A stretch of DNA of 64,000 nt from Thermoplasmata archaeon (GTDB taxonomy: Archaea > Thermoplasmatota > Thermoplasmata > Lutacidiplasmatales > UBA184). The notes below the pieces were generated by a model. The model saw nothing but the letters and a program-made list of their open reading frames with translations. It made no database searches and was not told the DNA's origin. Position numbers and translations under genes: made by a program. The DNA is taken from NCBI GenBank assembly GCA_021817245.1, contig JAKAVQ010000006.1:1-64000 (forward strand), written 5' to 3'. Below, piece by piece: positions 47,547 to 57,502 of this stretch (the stretch's first letter is position 1; each line of letters starts with the position of its first letter).

Positions 47547-49217
47547 ATGCTGACCGGACAGACGCCGATTCTGGTGCTGAAGGAAGGAACGAGGCGAGAG
47601 AAGGGGCGCGGAGCGCTCTCGAACAACATCCAGGCCGCGAAGGCGATCGCGGACGCGGTGCGCTCGACGCTCGGCCCGCGCGGGCTCGACAAGATGCTGG
47701 TCGACTCGATGGGCGACGTGGTCGTGACCAACGACGGCGTCACGATCCTCAAGGAGATGGACGTCGAGCACCCGGCCGCGAAGATGCTGGTCGAGGTCGC
47801 GAAGACCCAGGACCAGGAGGCCGGGGATGGGACGACCACGGCGGTCGTGCTGGCCGGCGAGCTCCTGAAGCGGGCGGAGTCGCTCATCGAGCAGAACATC
47901 CACCCCACGATCATCTCGCAGGGTTACCGCCTCGCCTCCCAGAAGGCGCTCGAGGTCCTCCAGAAGGTCAGTCAGCCGATCTCGATCAACGACCACGACC
48001 TCCTCGGCCGCATCGCGACCACCTCGATGGGTTCGAAGTCGGTCTCGTTCAACCGCGACATGCTCGGGGAGATCGCGGTGAAGGCCGTGACCGCCGTCGC
48101 CGAGAAGAAGGGCGAGGGCCACTACGTGGACCTCGACAACATCCAGCTGATCAAGAAGCAAGGCGGGGCCATGGCGGACACCCAGCTCATCGAAGGCGTC
48201 ATCGTCGACAAGGAGAAGGTCCACTCGGGGATGCCGGCCCGCGTCGAGAACCCGAAGATCGCGCTCCTGGACGCCGCGCTCGAGATCAAGAAGACCGAGA
48301 TCGATGCCAAGATCGAGATCAACGACCCGTCCCAGCTGAACGCCTTCCTCCAGGAGGAGGAGAACATGCTGCGGCGCATGGTCGAGCAGGTCAAGAAGTC
48401 CGGGGCGAACGTCGTCCTCTGCCAGAAGGGGATCGACGACCTGGCCCAGCACTTCCTCGCGAAGGAGGGCATCTACGCCGTCCGCCGTGTGAAGAAGTCG
48501 GACATGGAGAAGCTCGCGAAGGCGACCGGGGCGAACATCGTCTCGAAGGTCAGCGAGCTCACCGCGGACGACGTCGGCCACGCGGGGCTCGTCGAGGAGC
48601 GCAAGATCGGCGAGGACGCGCTCACCTTCGTGACGGGCGCCAAGAAGGCGAAGGCCGTCTCGATCCTGATCCGCGGCGGCACCGAGCACGTGCTCGACGA
48701 GATCGAGCGCTCGCTCGATGACGCGCTCAACGTCGTCGCGGTCGCGGTCGAGGACGGACGCTACGTCTTCGGTGGCGGTGCGACGGCCGAAGAGATCGCG
48801 ATGCACCTGCGCGACCACGCCGCCAAGGTCGGCGGACGCGAGCAGATCGCCTTCGAGAGCTTTGCCGAGTCGCTCGAATCGGTGCCGCGGACCCTGGCCG
48901 AGAACGCCGGGCTCGATCCGATCGACATCCTGATCGAGCTTCGCAAGGCGCACAAGGGCAACCAGCAGCGCGCCGGCGTCAACGTCCTCGCGGGCAAGAT
49001 CGGCGACATGGGCGAGCTCCACGTGATCGAGCCGATCCGCGTCGGACGGCAGGCGATCGAAAGCGCGACCGATGCGGCGGTCATGATCCTCCGGATCGAC
49101 GACGTCATCGCCTCGAAGTCCAGCCCGCCCCCCTCGGGCGGCCCGGGCGGCCCCGGCGGCGGCATGGGCGGCATGGGTGGCATGGGCGGGATGGGCGGCG
49201 ACTTCGGCGAGGACTAG
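47547..49217 (+). CDS. thsA: Thermosome (group II chaperonin) subunit
   Basis: 556 aa; [75 protein letters not shown] tail. Confidence 0.97.
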   Translation: MLTGQTPILVLKEGTRREKGRGALSNNIQAAKAIADAVRSTLGPRGLDKMLVDSMGDVVVTNDGVTILKEMDVEHPAAKMLVEVAKTQDQEAGDGTTTAVVLAGELLKRAESLIEQNIHPTIISQGYRLASQKALEVLQKVSQPISINDHDLLGRIATTSMGSKSVSFNRDMLGEIAVKAVTAVAEKKGEGHYVDLDNIQLIKKQGGAMADTQLIEGVIVDKEKVHSGMPARVENPKIALLDAALEIKKTEIDAKIEINDPSQLNAFLQEEENMLRRMVEQVKKSGANVVLCQKGIDDLAQHFLAKEGIYAVRRVKKSDMEKLAKATGANIVSKVSELTADDVGHAGLVEERKIGEDALTFVTGAKKAKAVSILIRGGTEHVLDEIERSLDDALNVVAVAVEDGRYVFGGGATAEEIAMHLRDHAAKVGGREQIAFESFAESLESVPRTLAENAGLDPIDILIELRKAHKGNQQRAGVNVLAGKIGDMGELHVIEPIRVGRQAIESATDAAVMILRIDDVIASKSSPPPSGGPGGPGGGMGGMGGMGGMGGDFGED

Positions 49218-49342
49218 GGCGCTCCTCTCCCCGTTCCCGCGGGACCGAACTCCTTCCCCGACCCCCGGGGCCGATGGCCCCGGGGTCTCCCGGTTTTCCG
49301 CAGAGCTTACGTAGGGGGCCCCTCTGCCGCGCGCGGTCCCCC

Positions 49343-50299
49343 ATGGCGAGGCCAACCCGACTGTTCTTCGTGGCGGACCTGCACGGATCCGCGATCTGCT
49401 TCCGAAAGTTCGTGAACGCCGCGCGGGTCTATCGCGCCGATGTCCTGCTCGTGGGGGGCGACATCGCGGCGAAGACCATGACCCCGGTCTTCGAGGAAGG
49501 GGCCGGCTGGAGCGTCTCGGTCGAGGGCGAGGTTCGCACCGCCCGCTCGGCGGAGGAGCTCGAGGCGGTCGAGAGCTGGGTCCGCAATGCCGCGACCCTG
49601 CCTTACCGGACGACCCGGTCGGCCTGGCAGGAGCTCCTCGCCGACCGGAGCCGGGCGGACCGGGCCTTCCTCGAGCTCGAGCTCGCCGATCTCGAGCGCT
49701 GGCTCGACTGGGCGAAGCACCGGCTCGAGGGGAGCGGGGCACGGCTTTTGCTCGGGCTCGGTAACGACGACTTCACTCCGATGGAGTCGGTGATCGCCCA
49801 CGACGGCTTTGCCGAGCTCACGGATCTCTCGGTCCTGCCCCTGGACGACCACCATGAGCTCCTGACCCTTCCCTACTCGAACCCGACGCCCTGGAAGACG
49901 AACCGCGAGCTCTCCGAAGGGGAGATCACCCGCTGGATCGACCGGCTCGCCGGTTCGCTAAAGCGGCCAGAGCAGGCCGTCTTCAACCTTCACGTGCCCC
50001 CGTACGGCACGCCGCTCGACCTCGCCCCACGGCTCGGTCCCGGCCTCGTCAAGATCATGACCCCCGGCGGCGAGCCGGACATGGTCCATGTCGGCTCCAC
50101 GGCGGTGCGCGAGGCGCTCGAACGGCATCACCCGCTCCTCGGGCTGCACGGCCACATCCACGAGTCGAAAGGATCGGTCTCCCTCGGGCGTACCCTCTCC
50201 CTGAACCCGGGCAGCGCGTACACGGAGGGCACTCTTCTCGGCGCGGTCGTGGACCTGGCGAAGGACGGGATCCGCGCCTCGATGATGACCTCGGGATAA
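49343..50299 (+). CDS. Metallophosphoesterase
   Basis: RLFFVADLHGSAICFRKFVNAARVYRADVLLVGGDIA, LGLGNDD, FNLHVPPYGTPLD, LLGLHGHIHESKGS. Confidence 0.88.
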   Translation: MARPTRLFFVADLHGSAICFRKFVNAARVYRADVLLVGGDIAAKTMTPVFEEGAGWSVSVEGEVRTARSAEELEAVESWVRNAATLPYRTTRSAWQELLADRSRADRAFLELELADLERWLDWAKHRLEGSGARLLLGLGNDDFTPMESVIAHDGFAELTDLSVLPLDDHHELLTLPYSNPTPWKTNRELSEGEITRWIDRLAGSLKRPEQAVFNLHVPPYGTPLDLAPRLGPGLVKIMTPGGEPDMVHVGSTAVREALERHHPLLGLHGHIHESKGSVSLGRTLSLNPGSAYTEGTLLGAVVDLAKDGIRASMMTSG

Positions 50300-50307
50300 C
50301 CGGAAGA

Positions 50308-51339
50308 TCAGGAGACCCCGACGGTCGAGTCGACCGACGGCGTCGAGTCGACCTCCTGCCACCACGCCCCGCCGAAGAGCCCGAACCGTCGCTTCGGCCG
50401 GAGCGAGGCGACCAGGTCGCGCAGGGCCCGAAGCCTCTCCTCCGCGCGCCCGTGGACCGGGTCCGGCAGTCCGGCGAGGACCTTCGAGCGCGCGACCATC
50501 TCAAGGTTGAGGCCGACGGTCTTCCAGAGGCCCCAGTCGGCCACGAGCTCAGCGCGGAGCGCCTCCGCCGAGATCGCTTCGGTCCCCTCGCCGACCGGGT
50601 GATCGATCACCAGGGCCAGGATGTCCCGGACGTCCTTCGCCTCCGGCCCGATGACGACCGATCGCTTGCCGAACGGCTCGAGCATCCGATCCGCGACCAG
50701 CGCCGAGTCCTCCCTGGGGACCTCCCGGATGAACTGGCTCTTCGCGAGGAGCAACCGGGCGAGAGAGAGCGTCCCACCGCTCGCCGCCGCGGCCTCGACA
50801 TCCGCACGCACGTCGAACCGGTGGCAGAAGCGGAACTCGTCCGCGACGAGGTCGAGCGTGCCGAGCACGATCTCCGTCCCCTCCTGGGAGGTCACCATGT
50901 GCCAGCGAAGCCGCTGGCCCCCGCTCAACGAGTTGTAGATCCGGTCCCCCGACGTCTCGAAGAACGTGAGAGCGCTCCCCTCCCGGTCGGCCACCGACCG
51001 CAGGAACTGCTGGACCGCGCGGATCTCCCGAGAGAGCACGGCGATGTCCAGGTCGTGGAGCTCGTGGCGGAGCCCGAGCGCTCGGTCGTTGCTCGTGGGG
51101 CAGCGGAGGCGGTGCGCCGTCCCGCCGAAGAGCGCGATCCGGACGGGAGGGTCCGCTCGACGGGCCGCATCGAGCAGGCCGACCGCCTTCGCGACGATCG
51201 GATCGGAGAGGTCGATCGTCGGGGGGAGGCCGAGCGACCGTCGGGCCTCCTCGGGGGGGACCCGGGACTCGAGCGGCAGTCGGAGCGAGAGCTTCTCCCG
51301 GCGGGCCGGGTCGATGATCAGCTCCACGCGTCCGGCCAC
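50308..51339 (-). CDS. Putative nucleotidyltransferase-fold protein (AbiEii/MNT-like)
   Basis: 343 aa; ALFGGTAHRLRC...HELHDLDIAVL (GG...DxD) followed by helical LSLARLLLAKSQFI...KDVRDILALV. Confidence 0.5.
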   Translation of the reverse strand: MAGRVELIIDPARREKLSLRLPLESRVPPEEARRSLGLPPTIDLSDPIVAKAVGLLDAARRADPPVRIALFGGTAHRLRCPTSNDRALGLRHELHDLDIAVLSREIRAVQQFLRSVADREGSALTFFETSGDRIYNSLSGGQRLRWHMVTSQEGTEIVLGTLDLVADEFRFCHRFDVRADVEAAAASGGTLSLARLLLAKSQFIREVPREDSALVADRMLEPFGKRSVVIGPEAKDVRDILALVIDHPVGEGTEAISAEALRAELVADWGLWKTVGLNLEMVARSKVLAGLPDPVHGRAEERLRALRDLVASLRPKRRFGLFGGAWWQEVDSTPSVDSTVGVS

Positions 51340-51389
51340 GGTACTTGCAGTCGCAGCCCCTCAAAAAGGGCCGGTCCGATCCGATCCGA

Positions 51390-53051
51390 TCAGTCCGGCG
51401 GTAGCTCCTTCGCAATGAGGTCGATCGGCACCCCGCGGTGCTTCTGGATCGCGTAGGCGACCCAGTAGAGGACGATCCCCAGGACGAAGACGATCGGGAG
51501 GAAGAGGAGGTAGGAGTAGGGGTACGGTCCCGAGATCTCCAGATACTGGATCGTGGACGACGCGTAGCTCACGAACCAGGCCGCGAGCCATCCGGCGATG
51601 CCCACGATCGTGAGAATGGGCACCGGCCCGACACGCGCCCGCACGATCCGCGGCGCCTGGGCAAAGAGCTGGCGACGGACGAAGGGGAAGAGCGCACCCC
51701 CAAGGCAAACGATCCCGACCGCGAACCAGAAGCCGAAGTTGGAGTACGTGAGGTAGTTGAACAGGGTGGTGTACGTCGCCACGTACAGCGAGATGAATCC
51801 GGCGACGCCCAGCGTCAGCACGGCGACGTAGGGGACCCCGCCCCGGCTCACCCGGGTGAAGAAGGCGGGAAGGACCCGGTCGAACGACCAGGCGAACAGG
51901 TTGCGGGTCGGGATGATGAAGTAGATGAAGGCGAACCCAAAGAACGTCAGCACGAGCCCGAACGTGAGGAAGGCCGCGAGGAGCGGGCTCGAGACGAGGT
52001 AGGCGGCCAGGAACAGGGGGCTCGGCACGACGCCCCCGGGCATCGAGACCTTGCCCGCATAGAGCGAGCCGTAGCTCACCCCTACGAGGAAGTCCCGGCC
52101 GAACGAGAAGTAGGTGCCGGCATAGAGCGCACCGATGAGACCGGCAAAAATGATCGGCGCCCCGAAGATCGCGAGGCCCTGCGTCCGCGTCGGGCTCCCC
52201 CGGATCTCTCCCGCGAAGTAGGAGCTGTTCGCGTACCCGATGAAGCTCAGCATCGTGTAGACGATCCCGAGGAACGTGCCGGTGGCGGTGATCCCGTCGA
52301 TCGCCGCCCCTTGCTTCGCGACCGCGATGTAGGACTGGGTCGCGGGGTTCGCGGCGTTCCAATGCGCCGCGAACGTCGCCTGGGTCGTCGTCAGCATCAG
52401 GACCATCATCACCACGTAGATGATCGCCGTGAGGACGAAGATCCCAACGGTCGCGCGGAAGACCCACTTGGTGGGCAGGAGGCTGATCAGGATGACCAGG
52501 ATGAGGACGATCGCGCCGACCAAGAAGATGTCCCCGGTCGACGAGGAGAGCGTGGTCGCCCAGGTGAGCGTCTGAGTTCCCCCCCCCGCGACCGAGTAGC
52601 TCGCGAGCATCATCGGCAGGCCGACGGCCGCCACGTACCACGAGAACAGGCCGGCCCACGAAATGAACACGACCGAGAACAGCAGGTTCGTCCCGAGTCC
52701 GATGCTCGGGTGGAAGATCCGGCCGAGGAACACGTAGTCCCCGCCCGAGCGCGGCATGGCGCTCGAGAGCATCCAATAGACGTAACCCACGGCGACGTTG
52801 ATGAGGACCCCGATCCCGACCGTGGTGACGAGGTTCGCGTTCGGGTATCCGGCCGAGGCGTAGACGATCCAGAAGTAGTTCACGATGATCCCCATCGCGA
52901 CCAGATTCGCGAAGAGGGCGGTCCGGGGGCCCACCGTGCGGACGAGGCCGGAGGCCTGGCGGACGTAGACGTCCTCGCGGACCGTGATCTCTTTCGGCAG
53001 GTTCACGACGGCGTTCGACCCCGGTGTCTCGGCCCCGAGCGCGGCTGGCAT
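51390..53051 (-). CDS. APC-superfamily amino-acid permease
   Basis: 553 aa with ~12 hydrophobic segments; SGGDYVFLGRIFHPSIGLGTNLLFSVVFI, FIGYANSSYFAGEIRGSPTRTQGLAIFGAPIIFA. Confidence 0.87.
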   Translation of the reverse strand: MPAALGAETPGSNAVVNLPKEITVREDVYVRQASGLVRTVGPRTALFANLVAMGIIVNYFWIVYASAGYPNANLVTTVGIGVLINVAVGYVYWMLSSAMPRSGGDYVFLGRIFHPSIGLGTNLLFSVVFISWAGLFSWYVAAVGLPMMLASYSVAGGGTQTLTWATTLSSSTGDIFLVGAIVLILVILISLLPTKWVFRATVGIFVLTAIIYVVMMVLMLTTTQATFAAHWNAANPATQSYIAVAKQGAAIDGITATGTFLGIVYTMLSFIGYANSSYFAGEIRGSPTRTQGLAIFGAPIIFAGLIGALYAGTYFSFGRDFLVGVSYGSLYAGKVSMPGGVVPSPLFLAAYLVSSPLLAAFLTFGLVLTFFGFAFIYFIIPTRNLFAWSFDRVLPAFFTRVSRGGVPYVAVLTLGVAGFISLYVATYTTLFNYLTYSNFGFWFAVGIVCLGGALFPFVRRQLFAQAPRIVRARVGPVPILTIVGIAGWLAAWFVSYASSTIQYLEISGPYPYSYLLFLPIVFVLGIVLYWVAYAIQKHRGVPIDLIAKELPPD

Positions 53052-53287
53052 TCTGTCTTCCCTCTCCGACCGCCCAACCCACCCGCGAGGACGGTCGATG
53101 GGGATGCCGAGTGAGCGCCGGTATTAAAACCGTGTGTTACGGGTTAACACGGCCACCCCGCCGGGCCCGGGCGGGAGCGGCCGGGGACCGGCCAAGGTCC
53201 GGGGAGGGCCCGACCCGCCGGGCCGAGGGGGGACGAACCCGTCGGGGCCGGCGAAGCCCTGAAATCAGCGGTCGCCTCGGGAGCTCC

Positions 53288-54427
53288 ATGGAGTGGGACA
53301 CCCGACTCGTGCACGAGGGCCAGACCCCCGACCCGCTGACCGGCTCGGTGAATCCACCGGTCTACCTTACCTCGACCTACGCGCAGTCCGCGCCGGGGCG
53401 GGCGAAGGGCTTCGTCTACTCTCGGACCGGGAATCCGACGCGGGCGGTGCTCGAACGGGTCCTCGGGAAGCTCGAGACCGGAGCGGGAGCGCTCGCGTTC
53501 TCCTCGGGACTTGCCGCGGCCGCCGCCCTCTTCATGGCCCACCCCTCCGGGAGCCGCATCGTCGCGGGCGACGATCTGTACGCGGGGACGCGACGGCTGC
53601 TCGAGGTCGCCCGGTCGCACGGTGCGCAGGTCGACCTGATCGACACCTCCGACCTCGAGAACGTGCGTCGCGCCTTCGCGGAGGGACCGCGGATCGACCT
53701 CCTCTATCTCGAGACCCCGACGAACCCGCTCCTGAAGATCACCGACCTCCGCGGCGCGATCGAGATCGCGCACGCCGGTCGCGCGGCGGTCGCTGTCGAC
53801 AACACGTTCGCCTCACCCGTCCTCCAACGGCCCCTCGAGCTCGGTGCTGACATCGTCCTGCATTCGACCACGAAGTATCTCGGTGGCCACAGCGACCTGA
53901 TCGGCGGCGCACTCGCCTTCCGTCGGCGGGCGCTCCTCGAGAAGTACCGCTGGTACCAGAACACGGGCGGGGGGATCCCGGGCCCGTTCGATTGCTTCCT
54001 CGTGCTCCGGGGCATCCATACCCTCGGACTGCGGGTACGGGCCCATGCGGCGAACGCCGCCCGGGTGGCGGATTTCCTCAACGACCATCCGAGGATCGCC
54101 CGGACGCTCTACCCCGGATTGTCCGACCATCCCGGTCACTCGATCGCCCGTCGGCAGATGGACGCGTACGGCGGGATGGTCTCCGCCGAGGTCAAGGGGG
54201 GGCTGCCCGCCGCGAAGCGAGTGCTCCGGCGCCTCCGGCTGTTCACCCTGGCGGAGAGCCTGGGCGGGGTCGAGTCGCTCGTCAACCATCCGGCGCTCAT
54301 GACCCACCGCTCGGTCCCCGAAGAGGTTCGTACCGCTCAGGGGATCACGGGCGGCCTTCTGCGGTTCTCGGTAGGTATCGAGGACGCGAACGATCTCCTC
54401 GCGGACCTCCGCCAGGCGCTCGCCTAG
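53288..54427 (+). CDS. Cys/Met metabolism PLP enzyme (cystathionine gamma-synthase/lyase family)
   Basis: DTRLVHEGQTPDPLTGSVNPPVYLTSTYAQ, YSRTGNPTRAVLERVLGKLE, HSTTKYLGGHSDLIGGAL, SLGGVESLVNHPALMTH, LRFSVGIED. Confidence 0.92.
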   Translation: MEWDTRLVHEGQTPDPLTGSVNPPVYLTSTYAQSAPGRAKGFVYSRTGNPTRAVLERVLGKLETGAGALAFSSGLAAAAALFMAHPSGSRIVAGDDLYAGTRRLLEVARSHGAQVDLIDTSDLENVRRAFAEGPRIDLLYLETPTNPLLKITDLRGAIEIAHAGRAAVAVDNTFASPVLQRPLELGADIVLHSTTKYLGGHSDLIGGALAFRRRALLEKYRWYQNTGGGIPGPFDCFLVLRGIHTLGLRVRAHAANAARVADFLNDHPRIARTLYPGLSDHPGHSIARRQMDAYGGMVSAEVKGGLPAAKRVLRRLRLFTLAESLGGVESLVNHPALMTHRSVPEEVRTAQGITGGLLRFSVGIEDANDLLADLRQALA

Positions 54428-55484
54428 TGCCGCGTCCACCAGCGGAGTGCGGGTCGTGAGTTGGTCACGCAGTGGGCGTGGTTGAGCCGGCGGATCGACG
54501 CGCGTACAGTCCGGTCGACCTCACCCCAGTCGGTGTAGTTCGTTCGAGTGAAGGCCCACCGACGGATCGTTCGGAAGTGGGTCTCGATCGGATTGAGGTG
54601 GCTGGCGTTCGTCGGAGTCGGCACGAAGGTGATGCGGAGGTGTCGGGCCTCGGCCACCGCCGCCGGCGTGGTGTGCGTGGAGAGGTTGTCTTGGATCAGG
54701 TAGATCCTCCCCCCGAAGGGGTACTTCGAGCGGACCCAGCGGAGGAACCGTACCCAATCGGCCCCCGTCTTCCTCCGAGAGAGATACCCTCGGAGGCGCT
54801 TGTGGTAGTAGTCGTAGGCGCCCATCAGATAGCGAACTCCCCCAAGTCGCTTGTACGTCGCCGGCACGCGGTCGGGGTGCCCCGACCGAGCCCATGTGTG
54901 ACCGCCGTAGGGTTGCAATGAGATCGGTCCCATCTCATCGACCGAGACGACGATCGGAGGGTTGTGCTGGCGGTTGGTGAGTTCCTCCAGCCGACGGAGC
55001 TTCTCCGCGAACTTGGGATCCTTGGAGCTCTTCCACGTCTTGACGAACTGGAAGGTCACTGATTCCTCGATCAGGATCTGGCGAAGGCGCTCCCGACTGA
55101 TCGACTCCAAGACCCCTTCCTCGACCAAGCTCTCTCGGAGGAGGTCGAGGGACCAACTGGCGGGACCCTGCCACCCATGGTCCTTTGGTCGGGAGAGGGC
55201 GAACTGGACGATGACCCGACGGAGGGTCGGAGTGAACTTGGGCTCGGGACCGAGGTTCTTCTTGGGGTACAGCGCGTCGCGCCCCATTCGGTTGTAGTCC
55301 TTGATGACCTGACGGACCCACGCCTCGCTCCAGAAGATCATCGAGGCGATCTTGGGCGGGGAGAACCCTGGAAGGAGTGGAGCACGACCATGGCGCGCTT
55401 GGCGACGGTGGCCTCATTGGTACGCTTCACCAGTCGGCTGAGCGCCTGGCCCTCCTCGTCGGAGAGCTCGCGGACTCGCAACAT
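54424..55484 (-). CDS. IS630-family DDE transposase, two overlapping frames
   Basis: N-terminal ORF from ATG 55484 (MLRVRELSDEEGQALSRLVKRTNEATVAKRAMVVLHSFQG) continues in the -1 frame as FSPPKIASMIFWSEAWV...; DDE pattern VSVDEMGP / IYLIQDNLSTH / HLNPIE. Confidence 0.85.
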
Positions 55485-55565
55485 CGGGAGAGGCCTATCG
55501 CCTCCCCCGGGAAAGTACCTGCGCTAGACCGCCGAAACCTCGAACTGCTCAACTAGACGCGGCAC
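54427..55565. mobile_element. IS630-like insertion sequence, 1139 bp, flanked by TA duplication in CTAG
   Basis: TIR GTGCCGCGTC at 54427-54436 and GACGCGGCAC at 55556-55565; TA at 54425-54426 and 55566-55567; flanking C and G reconstruct CTAG. Confidence 0.88.
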
Positions 55566-55613
55566 TAGCGGCCGCTTCGCCAGTCCCAAATACCCGCGGA
55601 CCGTCGCCGGAGC

Positions 55614-55970
55614 ATGCCGCTCTGGAACGACCGACCCGACGCGTGGCACGAGATCCTTCCCGGAGTGAGGCGCCGGATACTGACCCACGGCCACGGCGTG
55701 ATGCTGGTCCTCTACCACATCGCACCGAGTTCGACCTTTCCGTTGCACTCCCACCCCCACGTCCAGGCTGGGACGTTCCTCGAGGGGGGCGGCCGTTTCC
55801 GGGTCGGGGCGGAGGTCTACGAGATGCGTAAGGGCTCCTCCTACTCGGTGGCCGGGGGCATCCCGCACGAGCTCGTGACCCACGCGGACGGTCCGAGCGT
55901 CATCCTCGACGTCTTTGTGCCCGACCGGGAGGACTTCCTCAAAGAGGCCCTGCCGGCCGACCGCGCGTAG
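55614..55970 (+). CDS. Cupin-domain protein
   Basis: 118 aa; STFPLHSHPHVQAGTFLEGGGRFRVG ... VAGGIPHELVTHADGPSVILDVF. Confidence 0.88.
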   Translation: MPLWNDRPDAWHEILPGVRRRILTHGHGVMLVLYHIAPSSTFPLHSHPHVQAGTFLEGGGRFRVGAEVYEMRKGSSYSVAGGIPHELVTHADGPSVILDVFVPDREDFLKEALPADRA

Positions 55971-55986
55971 GCGCGGGGACCGGGGC

Positions 55987-56781
55987 CTAGCCCACGGACC
56001 GGAGGATCGCCCCGTCAACCGGGAGCATGGCGCCGCTGACGTAGCTCGAGAGCTCGCTGCCCAGGAAGAGCACCGCCCGCGCGAGCTCCTCGGGGGTCCC
56101 GATCCGACCGAGGGGGATCTGCTGCACGAGGGCCGTGCGCTCCGCTTCGGGCGTGGTCCCTTTGCGACGCGCGGCGTCCGCGAGCACCTCGTGGACGCGG
56201 TCGGTCGCGATGTAGCCGGGCAGGATGCCGTTCACCCGAATCCTTTTCGGGCCCAGCTCCCGGGCGAGCGTGCGGACGAGGCCCGCGATAGCGATCCGAC
56301 AGACGTTCGAGGTGGCGATCGTCGGGATCGGCTCACGGATCGCGACGGAGGTGAGGAAGACCATCCTCCCTCCCGTCCGCTGGGCGAGCATGGTCTCCGC
56401 CGCCCGACGCGCCAGGTACGCCGGGCTCACGACCAGCAGTTCGGCCGCCCGCGCCCAATCCTCGTACTCCTGCTCCATGAAGACGCCGGGCCGCGGCGAG
56501 CCGGTGACATAGACCAGCGTGTCGAGACCCCCCAAGTGGGCCCGGGTCTCCGCGAGCAGCCGGTCGAGCTCGGTCCGGTCCTTGAGGTTCGCGACCACGC
56601 CGTGGACTTCACCGATCGGGGCGAGGCGCCCGACCGCCGCATCGAGCCGGGAGGAGTTCGACGAGTTGATCACGACCCGCGCCCCTTCTTCGAGGAACGC
56701 CCGCGCAGCGCCGAACCCGATCCCCTGGCTCGCGGCGGTCACGAGTACCCGAGCGCCCGAGAGCCCCGAGGTCAGCGGCAT
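55987..56781 (-). CDS. SDR-family oxidoreductase
   Basis: GARVLVTAASQGIGFGAARAFLEEGARVVI, IRVNGILPGYIATDRV, LSSYVSGAMLPVDGA; ATG 56781. Confidence 0.88.
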   Translation of the reverse strand: MPLTSGLSGARVLVTAASQGIGFGAARAFLEEGARVVINSSNSSRLDAAVGRLAPIGEVHGVVANLKDRTELDRLLAETRAHLGGLDTLVYVTGSPRPGVFMEQEYEDWARAAELLVVSPAYLARRAAETMLAQRTGGRMVFLTSVAIREPIPTIATSNVCRIAIAGLVRTLARELGPKRIRVNGILPGYIATDRVHEVLADAARRKGTTPEAERTALVQQIPLGRIGTPEELARAVLFLGSELSSYVSGAMLPVDGAILRSVG

Positions 56782-56794
56782 GAAGGTCCGCCCC

Positions 56795-57481
56795 TCACTC
56801 CTCGAGGGCGAAGACCCGGGCCATCGCACCGCTGGCGCCCCCGATCTTGAGGGGGGCCGCGACCAGGGTGAACGGGTGGTCCTCGCGGAGCTGGTCGAGA
56901 TGATCGAGCGCCTCGAGGATCCAGATGCCCCGGCCGAGGAGCACCTTGTGCGCCTCGAACTTTGCATTCGAGAACGGGTCGATGCCCAGGGTGTCGGTGC
57001 CGATCCCCTGGATCCCCCGATCGGCCACCCACTCCGCGGCCTCGGGCGAGATGCCGGGGAAGCCGTAGAGGTACCGCTTCGTCGGCGCCCTCCCGTGGCT
57101 CCAGCCGGTCTCGAGCAGTACGATCTCGGGGCGGAAGGAGGCCGGCCAGTGCTTCTTCACGACGTCCAGCCCGACGACCTCGCCCGAGAGGTCTTTGCGG
57201 ACGTCGAGGACGGCCGCTCGACCGACCAGCTTCTCGGGCGGGATCCGATCGACCGTGAGCCCCGCCTCGAGCATGTGGTACGGCGCGTCGAGATGCGTCC
57301 CCGTGTGGGTCATGCAGCTCACCCGTTCGATGGCATAGCCGTCGCGAGCCACGACGCCGACCGGCTCGAAGACCGGGAGGGGCGAGGTCGGCCAGACCGG
57401 CATGTGGGTTTCGAGGGTCGCGGTAAGGTCGTGGATGCGGGGTCGGTCGGTCACGGACACGGGTAGCGAGTCAGGATACAA
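56795..57481 (-). CDS. Cyclase-family (kynurenine-formamidase-like) protein
   Basis: MTHTGTHLDAPYHMLEAGLTVDRIPPEKLVGRAAVLDV (HTGTHxDAPxH). Confidence 0.87.
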   Translation of the reverse strand: MYPDSLPVSVTDRPRIHDLTATLETHMPVWPTSPLPVFEPVGVVARDGYAIERVSCMTHTGTHLDAPYHMLEAGLTVDRIPPEKLVGRAAVLDVRKDLSGEVVGLDVVKKHWPASFRPEIVLLETGWSHGRAPTKRYLYGFPGISPEAAEWVADRGIQGIGTDTLGIDPFSNAKFEAHKVLLGRGIWILEALDHLDQLREDHPFTLVAAPLKIGGASGAMARVFALEE

Positions 57482-57502
57482 AAACGGGAAGGGCCCGTCG
57501 CG

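Noticed and set aside
49140-49200. GGM tandem repeats
   Set aside because: Normal C-terminal Gly-Met tail of a chaperonin, not a novel repeat.
47505-49742. 745-aa minus-strand ORF
   Set aside because: Antisense shadow of thermosome and metallophosphoesterase genes.
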